DNA of 64,000 nucleotides from contig CAYRFF010000007.1 in the NCBI GenBank assembly GCA_964423575.1, positions 1 to 64,000 of the forward strand. The letters run 5' to 3'. The position numbers and the translations under genes are program-made. The DNA comes from CAYRFF01 sp964423575 (GTDB lineage: Bacteria > Bacteroidota > Bacteroidia > Chitinophagales > Saprospiraceae). Below the pieces are notes generated by a model. It saw nothing but the letters and a program-made list of their open reading frames with translations. It had not been told where the DNA came from and did no database searches. Below are positions 1 to 7,599 of this stretch, one piece after another; position 1 is the first letter of the stretch, and each line of letters opens with the position of its first letter.

Positions 1-131
1 ATCTTCCTCTCCAAAAATTTCTCAATGTTGCACTTCACTTTTGAACTTAGGTAATTTATATAATATATTGATTGTTTAAATTATTTTCCTGCTCGAATTT
101 AAATTTCAACATTCAGTATAATGCCCCTGGG

Positions 132-650
132 TTAATTTTTAATTATAAACACTAAGCATCCTATAAAGACAATTCCAGCTATTATCCAAGCGGGTACGCC
201 TGGACCAACAATTAAACGAATTATACCACCTGCGAAAGATCCTATCATAATTGCTATAACCCATGCCTCAAGGACTTTTTCTTTAAGTTCCTTTCGATTT
301 TCTTTAAGTTTCTTTTTATTATAAATTATTTCAGTTTCCTTATTATTCAATCTAAATTGTATTAAATTACTACGATTATCTTCGTCCTCGAGTAGCAGTT
401 CAGTATCTGTTAATTTTTCTATTCTTAAATTCTTTCTATGTTTTAATCCTTTAGAGCTACCAAATAGGAATATCGACACCTTTTCATCAAGTCTTTTTTT
501 ATCAAGTGCTAATGTTATTGTTTTATCATTTAAAGCCCAAGAGCCTGATAATGTTACTTCTTGGCTAATCATTTTAGCTTCATTATCTGGTAATAAATAT
601 AAATCAATATTTGGCGTTGACCAGCATGCGATTAAATGTTCTTCTTTCAT
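132..650 (-). CDS. Hypothetical protein with two C-terminal membrane helices
   Basis: I do not recognise a family. The 172-residue product has a soluble, beta-rich looking N-terminal part (about residues 1-95), a lysine-rich stretch (about 105-126) and two hydrophobic segments at about 128-150 and 152-171 that end close to the C terminus, so it is probably anchored in the inner membrane with a cytoplasmic head. It lies 32 bases behind the stop of the type IIG restriction enzyme on the same strand and may be transcribed with it. Its base composition is as AT-rich as the 3' third of that enzyme. A role in the restriction locus is only suggested by position. The first 131 bases of the window hold no gene that I can see. 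Confidence 0.6.
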   Translation of the reverse strand: MKEEHLIACWSTPNIDLYLLPDNEAKMISQEVTLSGSWALNDKTITLALDKKRLDEKVSIFLFGSSKGLKHRKNLRIEKLTDTELLLEDEDNRSNLIQFRLNNKETEIIYNKKKLKENRKELKEKVLEAWVIAIMIGSFAGGIIRLIVGPGVPAWIIAGIVFIGCLVFIIKN

Positions 651-682
651 AAAAGATTATTTATATTTATTGTTGTCATTTT

Positions 683-3600
683 TCATCCCGTTTCAACCAC
701 CGCAATCTCTTCCTCTGTCAGTCCATACAGTTCATAAACCAAACGGTCGATTTCCGCTTCTTGAAATTCAGTGCTTTTATTATCTCCTTTAAGATTTATT
801 GCTACAATTTCCTTAACAAGCTTCTCAATTAGATTTTTGAATTTGCTGTTATAACATATTGGTAGGTTTTTTATATCACTTGGGTTCAACTTTGGAAAGA
901 TTTCTTTACTAAAATTTGGAAGCGTAAAAGTCCCATACCAGCTAATAAGCTTTGAGTTTACTATTCCGGTTATGTACTCTGTATCTTCTTTGTATTCTAT
1001 AAATGGCTTAAAAGGTGAAACGCTATGCCCATAATAATACAGTTCTTCAGTATATGTAGCTTGAATACGTTTATTTTTACCCGGAACTTCTCTAAATAGT
1101 ATCCTTTTCCCTTCGAAGAATCTCTTTTCACGAGGAGCAGCTAGCCAGTCTCCATAACTGAGCCATTGATCTACCCACTTTATGCTATATCTTGTTATAT
1201 CTCGTCCATTTAGCCACTTACCACATGTTTCGTCTTTTTGGTAATTGTAATGGTAAGCTCTGTTTTTGATAATTTCCTTTGACTGGCCCGTATATCTATC
1301 ATAAGGAGTAATGCCTTGTATTACTTCACCATACATAGATAAGGGTTTTGATGTTAAATTAATCTTATTTATTATAGCCCTTTTAGTCTTATCTAACCTA
1401 TAATTAATAATAAGAGTATCTTCTTCAATTATTTCAGACTTTGATTCTTCTCGAGAATGATTTGAATCAATTATTCGAAGATTTTCTCTAGGATTTGACT
1501 TATCCAATATAAAAGAGATAGTATTTACAACTGCTTCTTCAAATACATCTTCACCATGAATAAATAATTCCTTTAAATTATTTTTTAAAAGTATAAGCTC
1601 TCTAATTGGTTTAAAGCTCTCTAGTGAAAGCCAAATTGAAGGAGTTATATAAGCAAGAACGCCGTTGTCTTTTAATAAATTAATTCCTTTTTCAATAAAG
1701 TAAAGATGAGCATCATATTTGTAAGCATGAGTTGAATAATTCTCTTTGATATAATTCTTGTCTTCTTGGCTAAATATAGATCCATACGGCGGATTCCCTA
1801 TTACCACATCAAATCCAATAAAATCACCCGTATCTTTATCCAGTACCTGAGGGAATTCCAGTCGCCATTCGAAGGCATCTTCATAAATTTTATTGTTCTT
1901 GATTTCTTCAATCTCGGATTCCAGTTTGTTGATTTTATCCGTCAGTTTCTTGACTTTATCTTCCCAGGCAGCTTTCTGTTTGCCATCCATGCTGAAAAGC
2001 TGTGGCTTAGTCAATTCAAAGAGATCTTGCTGATGTTTCTGTAAACGACGCAATAGGGGATCATTCATGCTGATTTCACTACGGAAGTCTCCTGTGATAT
2101 CTTCAATCAGCTGAAGCATTTCTCGCTTTTCTTCCTTGGTCTTAGCTTTTTGATAGCTTTCATGGGCGATAAGGAAAGTGCTGATGTTCCACTTGCTCTT
2201 TTTTAAGGCTTCTTTCAATGAAGTGTCGAGCGCAAAGCGACTTATCAGTGAGTTTCCGGTCTTGATATTGATGTCGATATTTGGCAAGGTTTCAAGGTTG
2301 CCATCCGGATGATAATAGGCACTTTTCAGTAGTTCTATCCATAGGCGGAGACGACATATCTTGGCAGAATTGGGATTTATGTCCACACCGAAGAGACAAT
2401 TTTCTATTATTGTCTGCTTTTCATGGAAAAGTGCCTCCTGTACACGCTGACTTTCGGGATTCCTTGGGTTGTATGCGTATAATTCTCCGTCTTCGTCGGT
2501 GATGATGAGTTCGTCATTGACGACTTCCACCTGATATTCTTTTAGACGCATTCCCTGAGTATCCGAGAGAATACGCAGGTCATTTTTTACTGCAATTACT
2601 TCGTTTAAAGCTGAGACAAGGAAGTGTCCTGAACCAACAGCAGGATCGCAGATTTTAAGAGAGTTTACTATCTCATTTGCGGAAGCGATATCATCAATCT
2701 TGTTATAGACATCGGCAATGCTTTCACAATTCCAGCCCTTAGTTTCATTGAATTTCTGAACGACTGCCGCGCGTATCGTCTCGCGACTCATATACATGGT
2801 AATGAAACCGGGCGTGAAGAAAGAGCCGTCCTTGTATCCGTTGATTTTCTCAAAGATAAGACCGAGAACGGATGCATTAATCAGCGTTTTATTGTCTTCC
2901 TGGATAGATTCACTGCCTTCGCTACCAAAGTCATAGGCATCTAAGAAACGCAATAGATATTCCAGTGCGGGCAGCTCTCCACTCAGGCGCTTCCCGGCTT
3001 TATCCTTCAGTACCGTTTTACTGTAAATCGGTACATCGATAAAGTCATTTAAATTGCTGATAAAGAGCGTTGAATGCTCAATGTCCTGTGGATCAAAGAG
3101 CGATGAATTGAGGTAGGGGACTTTCTCGTATTCATCTCGGATATGAGGACTTCTCTCGTCCTTTTTACGTGCGAGTACCTGAAAGAAAAGGTTGTTTAAG
3201 TCGTCGTAATCCCGCATTTTATCCATCCCAAGGAAGCGGTATTCCTCATCGCCGTTGTGGTAGCTGAGCAGTTGTGCTTCCAGCAGCTTGAGGAAAAGGA
3301 TACGGTTCATCCAGATTATTGTGAGTTCAAGGGCGACATTATATAAGCGGTCCTTGTGATTATCGCCGTATTGACTGCGATTGTGCAGTCGGCTTATCAT
3401 ATCCAGACTGTCAAGCTGTAGAATGGCGTTTTCAAGAAGTGTGCCTACATTTCTCGTTTTTTCTTCGTTCCTCTGTATGAGTTTCTTACCGCCTTGTGCA
3501 ACTTCCTGTAAGCCGATAATGTGCAGAAATTCCGAATAGAACTGCTTGTCAAGTGTGTTGCTGTCATTGGTAAATGGCAGTTTCAGGATATGCTCCGGAG

Positions 3601-4291
3601 ATAGCAGTTTATAGAGGGCAATCAGTTTATTATCCTCCTTTTTGTCTTCTGTATGCAGCGTTTTCTCATAATCACGTAGGTCAAAGTGTGTGTATTCTAT
3701 TTCTTCAGCATGTTTTTCTATGATTGCTGCTGCTATCTCCTTATAAAAGAAATCGGTGCGTGTATCTGCCAGGCGTCCTGCTTCAAAGTCCAGAAATTGC
3801 TTGACAACTGCTTTATTCTGCGCAAAATATCGCTCAAATTGCTGCGAATCGAAGATGAACCACTCGTAGATATTGGTTGCGATTAGCTGCTTAACTTCCA
3901 GGTTCTTGTGTGTTATGCGTTCCCGCAGATAGTATAGGACGAGCTCCTGCATCGCCTTGGCATTCAGGTTCTGTACAGTAAGCATTTCTGCTTTATTAGT
4001 CGGACTTTTGGCTTCTATGATAACGGAAACAGCACTGCTTGCCGTTTTGCCACTGTGAATGACCATGTCGTTGCGTCCCTTGGTATTGATGAAGTAGTCG
4101 GGTGCGTAGTATGTGTTTTTAAGGAAGTCGCTGATGAGGTTTTTATGGAATTCCTCGCTTTCCTGTTCGTTGATATGCTTTAATAGTGTGTTTAAGCCGG
4201 ATTTGAAATTCTCGATTTCGCTCCGCAATGGTTTTACCTTCAAGAAGGCTTTATTTAATGCTTGTCTGGGTTTTAAACGCTTTGATTTCAT
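683..4291 (-). CDS. Type IIG restriction-modification enzyme (Eco57I-like, adenine-specific)
   Basis: A single 1202-residue polypeptide that should both cleave DNA and methylate adenine-N6. The N-terminal region carries a possible PD-(D/E)xK nuclease core (a DMVIHSG strand followed by IIEAKSP near residue 95). The methyltransferase domain has SAM-binding motif I CDPAVGSGHFL near residue 547, GVDINPNSAKICRLRLW near 635 and catalytic motif IV NPPYG near 834. The rest, about 360 residues, is expected to be the TaqI-like target recognition domain, with the typical closing pattern ISWYGTFTLPNFSKEIFPKL near the end. No separate specificity or nuclease subunit is nearby, which fits a stand-alone type IIG enzyme. 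PglX-type BREX methylases share the MTase core, but no other BREX gene is present. The DNA after motif IV is clearly more AT-rich than the DNA before it. Confidence 0.85.
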   Translation of the reverse strand: MKSKRLKPRQALNKAFLKVKPLRSEIENFKSGLNTLLKHINEQESEEFHKNLISDFLKNTYYAPDYFINTKGRNDMVIHSGKTASSAVSVIIEAKSPTNKAEMLTVQNLNAKAMQELVLYYLRERITHKNLEVKQLIATNIYEWFIFDSQQFERYFAQNKAVVKQFLDFEAGRLADTRTDFFYKEIAAAIIEKHAEEIEYTHFDLRDYEKTLHTEDKKEDNKLIALYKLLSPEHILKLPFTNDSNTLDKQFYSEFLHIIGLQEVAQGGKKLIQRNEEKTRNVGTLLENAILQLDSLDMISRLHNRSQYGDNHKDRLYNVALELTIIWMNRILFLKLLEAQLLSYHNGDEEYRFLGMDKMRDYDDLNNLFFQVLARKKDERSPHIRDEYEKVPYLNSSLFDPQDIEHSTLFISNLNDFIDVPIYSKTVLKDKAGKRLSGELPALEYLLRFLDAYDFGSEGSESIQEDNKTLINASVLGLIFEKINGYKDGSFFTPGFITMYMSRETIRAAVVQKFNETKGWNCESIADVYNKIDDIASANEIVNSLKICDPAVGSGHFLVSALNEVIAVKNDLRILSDTQGMRLKEYQVEVVNDELIITDEDGELYAYNPRNPESQRVQEALFHEKQTIIENCLFGVDINPNSAKICRLRLWIELLKSAYYHPDGNLETLPNIDINIKTGNSLISRFALDTSLKEALKKSKWNISTFLIAHESYQKAKTKEEKREMLQLIEDITGDFRSEISMNDPLLRRLQKHQQDLFELTKPQLFSMDGKQKAAWEDKVKKLTDKINKLESEIEEIKNNKIYEDAFEWRLEFPQVLDKDTGDFIGFDVVIGNPPYGSIFSQEDKNYIKENYSTHAYKYDAHLYFIEKGINLLKDNGVLAYITPSIWLSLESFKPIRELILLKNNLKELFIHGEDVFEEAVVNTISFILDKSNPRENLRIIDSNHSREESKSEIIEEDTLIINYRLDKTKRAIINKINLTSKPLSMYGEVIQGITPYDRYTGQSKEIIKNRAYHYNYQKDETCGKWLNGRDITRYSIKWVDQWLSYGDWLAAPREKRFFEGKRILFREVPGKNKRIQATYTEELYYYGHSVSPFKPFIEYKEDTEYITGIVNSKLISWYGTFTLPNFSKEIFPKLNPSDIKNLPICYNSKFKNLIEKLVKEIVAINLKGDNKSTEFQEAEIDRLVYELYGLTEEEIAVVETG

Positions 4292-4356
4292 CTATCGATT
4301 TATAGGTGATAAATTTTGAAATGGAAAGATAGGGAAATTTATTGATGGCATTTATT

Positions 4357-4439
4357 GAACCACGCTGTGGTTCAGTTTATTTTTGCTTTTGTGCCCCCAG
4401 TTTCACTGGGGGTTACGCATCTTTAACTGCTTCGCAGTT
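4357..4439. repeat. Cluster of three short perfect palindromes (REP-like)
   Basis: Three hairpins follow one another: GAACCAC-GCT-GTGGTTC at 4357-4373, CCCCCAGT-TTC-ACTGGGGG at 4394-4412 and AACTGC-TTC-GCAGTT at 4425-4439. Each has a three-base loop, twice TTC. They lie in the 500-base gap upstream of the restriction gene. None is followed by a convincing T tract, so I read them as interspersed palindromic elements and not as terminators. No RAYT-type transposase is present in the window. Confidence 0.7.
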
Positions 4440-4601
4440 TTTATCATATATATTTCAAATTGCTGCTAGACACGGCTAGGGGAGATTTCACTACTCATTA
4501 TAAAGCCCAATTCTGACAAAGCGGAACGTCGTGGAGCGTCGGTACTTCGATAAACCCTTCGATTTCACTCAGGACATCGCTCAGCAACCAAAGAATCTTT
4601 T

Positions 4602-4653
4602 GCTGCTGGGTTCGTCTGCATAATAAGTCCTCGTTTCATTGGTTAAAGATCCT
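4602..4653 (+). repeat. Direct repeat copy A, left of the GIY-YIG gene
   Basis: A 52-base segment that recurs at 5171-5223 with one single-base insertion as the only difference. It starts with GCTGCTGGGTTCGT and ends with GGTTAAAGATCCT. Shorter derivatives follow at 4723-4756 (GGTTAAAGATCCTTCACG, then TTCAGGATGACAG), and an inverted pair CCTTCACG/CGTGAAGG lies at 4733-4740 and 4772-4779. The rest of the 4292-4793 gap shows only similar repeat-like fragments and no gene. Confidence 0.8.
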
Positions 4654-4793
4654 TCACGGCACTGCGTTTGTTCAGGATGACGTCTTTGGAGGTTAGTACG
4701 CTGGAATAAGTACCGTTACACTGGTTAAAGATCCTTCACGTTGTTCAGGATGACAGCCCTGGAGGTAGTGTCGTGAAGGGGAGTGCAGACAAT

Positions 4794-5102
4794 TCATTCC
4801 TCTTCCTCCCAGAGGAATCGCCATTCCGGATTGTCCTCATTAATCAATGCTTCTTTCTTTGCTCTTGTCCAACCTTTTATTTCTTTTTCTCTGTAAATAG
4901 CTTGATTAATGTAGAAGAAGTGTTCATAATAGAGCCGGTATTGACAGTTATAGCTCTTTGCGAAAGAACGGGAGTCCGGTGCCGGATGTTTATGGTCGTA
5001 CATTCTTCTGTCCAGGTCATTGGTGACTCCTATGTAGAGAACAGTTTTATTCTTATTGGTAATGATATACACATAGTAGTTTTTTACACCGATTGTTGAC
5101 AT
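4794..5102 (-). CDS. GIY-YIG nuclease domain protein
   Basis: A 102-residue protein that is essentially one GIY-YIG domain. It has YYVYIITNKNKTVLYIGVT at residues 9-27, where the GIY motif reads YVY and the YIG motif is intact, followed by the conserved Arg in DLDRRMYDHK and a late Glu in IYREKEIKGW. Proteins of this size are usually annotated as UvrC-type or excinuclease-like endonucleases and are common in multiple copies in Bacteroidota. The catalytic residues of the family (Tyr, Arg, Glu) all seem present, so nicking or cleaving activity is likely, but the biological role is unknown. The gene sits alone inside a patch of direct repeats, which suggests that it moves or is maintained with them. 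An antisense reading frame over nearly the same interval is judged to be a shadow. Confidence 0.85.
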   Translation of the reverse strand: MSTIGVKNYYVYIITNKNKTVLYIGVTNDLDRRMYDHKHPAPDSRSFAKSYNCQYRLYYEHFFYINQAIYREKEIKGWTRAKKEALINEDNPEWRFLWEEEE

Positions 5103-5170
5103 AGTATCGAATTGAATTCCACTACAATATACTAAATCCTCGTGTCATTCTGACGAAGGAAGAATCTCAC

Positions 5171-5223
5171 GCTGCTGGGTTCGTGCTGCATAATAAGTCC
5201 TCGTTTCATTGGTTAAAGATCCT
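5171..5223 (+). repeat. Direct repeat copy B, right of the GIY-YIG gene
   Basis: A 53-base copy of the repeat at 4602-4653, in the same orientation on the other side of the nuclease gene. It is preceded by GTCATTCTGACGAAGGAAG (5144-5162) and followed by two GGCTCAGGAT elements near 5250 and 5300. The remainder of the 300-base gap up to 5402 contains repeat-like sequence only. Confidence 0.8.
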
Positions 5224-5402
5224 GGTTATTGAGGTCGCTCGAAATGCGCAGGCTCAGGATGACAGCCTCGGGTGTTGTGTAGTGAAGGGTGAAATGTGCG
5301 GGCTCAGGATAAGATGGGCTGTGGAAACAGGAAAGAGTAGTGGTTGCTTATCTATTGCCCCGGGATCATGCGGTAAAGACAAAATGACATAATAAATTAT
5401 AA

Positions 5403-6440
5403 TTAACTCATAAACAGCACTCTATCACTTCCCACTTCCAACACCTTTTTAACCCTCCCTTTAAACCTCGGAGCTTTAATGCCAATGCCTAATCTGCGAT
5501 TGTTTTCTATCAGGCGGATCTCATCGTACAAGCCTGCATCGATGAAAGATTGATGGACTTCTGCGCCGCCTTCGACAAAGAGGCTGCCGATTCTGCCCGC
5601 ATAAAGGGCATCCAGCATTGCAGAAAGAAAATTTTCTTCCGGTAGAATAAGCTGCTTGACGTGCTCAGGGATATTGTTGTTGTGTTTATTGATTGTGCAG
5701 TAGTAAACTGTATTATCATCCTCTCTGAAAACTCTTTCCTTGCCTGTGAGCCTCTGCCTTCTGTCAAGAATGACACGATCAGGAGAGCTACCGGGAGTTA
5801 ATCTGTTGTCTAGTCCGGGATTATCTGTTAATACAGTGCCGGAGCCGACAAGGATTGCCTGAAATTCAGCTCGCCATTTATGAACGTGAAACTGTGTTTT
5901 TTCTCCAGATATGGCAGTCTGTTTTCCTTCTTCTCCTATATATCTATCAAAGGATTGTGCCCATTTCAGACAGATGTATGGCCTGCGCTTTTCCAGATGT
6001 GTTGTAAATTTCTCAATCAGTTGTAGGCATTCTTCTTCCAAAAATGGCGAAATAACCTCGATACCGTGATTCTTTAACATTTCTATTCCAGCACCAGCAA
6101 CTTTGATATTGGGATCCTGACAACCGATGTAAATGCGTTTTATACCTGTTTCTATAAGTGCTTTGGAGCAGGGAGGCGTCTTTCCGTAATGGGAGCAAGG
6201 TTCAAGTGTAACATAAACTGTCGCTTCCTTGAGAAATTGCCTGTCTTCTTCCTTTACCGATTCCAATGCATTAATCTCTGCATGATTTTGCCCATAGGCA
6301 GCATGATAGCCTTCACCGATGATACGGTTTTCATACACGATGACGCAGCCAACCTGAGGATTGAGTTTGACAGCTGTGCCGCCATTTGACGCAAGTCTCA
6401 ATGCCCGTAACATAAACAGCCAGTGAATGGAATTTTTCAT
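5403..6440 (-). CDS. ribD: Bifunctional riboflavin biosynthesis deaminase/reductase RibD
   Basis: Catalyses two successive cytosolic steps of riboflavin synthesis: deamination of the diaminopyrimidine product of GTP cyclohydrolase II, then NADPH reduction of the ribosyl side chain. The N-terminal cytidine-deaminase-type zinc site is complete: HAEINALES near residue 52 and PCSHYGKTPPCSKAL near 81. The C-terminal RibG reductase domain starts around residue 150 (RPYICLKWAQSFD) and contains the SGEKTQFHVHKWRAE and VGSGTVLTDNPGL signatures. At 345 residues it has normal length. It is the last gene of a glmM - cysteine desulfurase - ribD run, 13 bases behind its neighbour. Confidence 0.95.
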   Translation of the reverse strand: MKNSIHWLFMLRALRLASNGGTAVKLNPQVGCVIVYENRIIGEGYHAAYGQNHAEINALESVKEEDRQFLKEATVYVTLEPCSHYGKTPPCSKALIETGIKRIYIGCQDPNIKVAGAGIEMLKNHGIEVISPFLEEECLQLIEKFTTHLEKRRPYICLKWAQSFDRYIGEEGKQTAISGEKTQFHVHKWRAEFQAILVGSGTVLTDNPGLDNRLTPGSSPDRVILDRRQRLTGKERVFREDDNTVYYCTINKHNNNIPEHVKQLILPEENFLSAMLDALYAGRIGSLFVEGGAEVHQSFIDAGLYDEIRLIENNRRLGIGIKAPRFKGRVKKVLEVGSDRVLFMS

Positions 6441-6453
6441 GATTCAAGGGTTT

Positions 6454-7581
6454 CTAAGCAAATATTTCCTTGAGTGCCTGTATCGCCATGTCGATTTCTT
6501 CTACCGTGTTGAAATGGGAGAAGGAAAAACGGACGTTACTGCGCTCATAATCGTCACCATAGATGGCATTCAGTACATGCGAGGCTTTCTGTGCACCGGA
6601 ATTACAGGCACTACCGCCGCTGACGCAGATTCCCTTGAGATCGAGATTCTGAAGCAACATCTTATTCTTGGGGTGAGGTGGAAAGCTGACATTGAGTACC
6701 GTCTGCAGATAATTTTCCTGGCATCCCGTAAACTGAATGTCCGTAAATTCACTCAGAAGTCGATTTTTCATGTGCTTCCGCAAATTGTCAACCTGAGTAC
6801 GGAATTCATCAAATTGCTTGTAAATATCCTCAAATGCCGCATACATAGAAGCGATTCCCGCGACGTTTTCCGTTCCTGCCCGCATCTCGCGTTCCTGGCC
6901 GCCACCGTGCAAAAACGGTCTGATTCCAAGATCCTCATTGATATATAGAAAACCGACTCCCTTGGGTCCATGAAACTTATGTGCGGAACCGGATAGGAAG
7001 TGAATATGTGTTTCACTGAGGTCGATGGGGAGATGCGCCATTGATTGCACCGTATCTGAATGGAAATAGGCATTATGCTCTCTGCACAATTCGCCGATAG
7101 CGTGAATATCATTCACTGTTCCTATCTCATTGTTTGCGTGCATTAGGCTGACTAATATGGTTTTATCGGTATTGGCTTCAAGTGTTACTTTAAGTTCTTC
7201 TAGTGAAGCTCTTCCGTACCCATCAATAGGGAGATAATGCACATTAACCTTGCCGCTTTCCTCTAGCGCATCCAATGTATGTGTAACGCTATGGTGTTCT
7301 ATTCTTGTGGATATAATCAGATTCACCCTTAGGTCACGTACAGAGTTCTTTATCGCGGTATTATTGGATTCTGTGCCGCAGGAAGTAAAGAAGATTTCTG
7401 CGGGCTTTGCCTTGAGATACTTAGCAATTCCCCGCCTGGATTTTACGAGAATTGCCTTTGCTTTTCTGCCAGCAGCATGAATGGAAGAAGGATTTCCGTA
7501 GTTGTGTTCCAGGTTTTCACACATCGCATCCAATGCAGCTTTGCACAAGGGGGAAGTGGCGGCATTATCCAGGTAGATCAT
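6454..7581 (-). CDS. Cysteine desulfurase (NifS/IscS-like, class V aminotransferase fold)
   Basis: A 375-residue PLP enzyme that should move sulfur from cysteine to a protein persulfide for Fe-S cluster or thio-cofactor assembly. Visible signatures are the N-terminal YLDNAATSPL, the cofactor region SLMHANNEIGT, the PLP lysine in SGSAHKFHGPKGVGF and the active-site loop cysteine in GICVSGGSACNSGAQKASH. The loop is of the shorter class I/NifS type. No IscU, IscA or SufE gene is adjacent, so the acceptor cannot be named; a tRNA thiolation role is also possible. The start (ATG) lies 18 bases after the glmM stop, so it is probably cotranscribed from the glmM promoter. Confidence 0.9.
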   Translation of the reverse strand: MIYLDNAATSPLCKAALDAMCENLEHNYGNPSSIHAAGRKAKAILVKSRRGIAKYLKAKPAEIFFTSCGTESNNTAIKNSVRDLRVNLIISTRIEHHSVTHTLDALEESGKVNVHYLPIDGYGRASLEELKVTLEANTDKTILVSLMHANNEIGTVNDIHAIGELCREHNAYFHSDTVQSMAHLPIDLSETHIHFLSGSAHKFHGPKGVGFLYINEDLGIRPFLHGGGQEREMRAGTENVAGIASMYAAFEDIYKQFDEFRTQVDNLRKHMKNRLLSEFTDIQFTGCQENYLQTVLNVSFPPHPKNKMLLQNLDLKGICVSGGSACNSGAQKASHVLNAIYGDDYERSNVRFSFSHFNTVEEIDMAIQALKEIFA

Positions 7582-7599
7582 AATTTTTCTTTTCAGTAT

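Noticed and set aside
683..4291. BREX PglX assignment
   Set aside because: The methylase core is similar, but no brxL, pglZ, brxC or other BREX gene is present; a stand-alone type IIG enzyme explains it better.
4773..5099. Plus-strand frame of 108 codons opposite the GIY-YIG gene
   Set aside because: It covers the same bases as a clear GIY-YIG domain on the minus strand and has no recognisable features.
4357..5402. CRISPR array
   Set aside because: The repeats differ in length and spacing, are palindromes or degenerate fragments, and there are no regular unique spacers or cas genes.
6427..6948. Plus-strand frame of 173 codons opposite the cysteine desulfurase gene
   Set aside because: Antisense shadow of a conserved gene; no promoter or domain.
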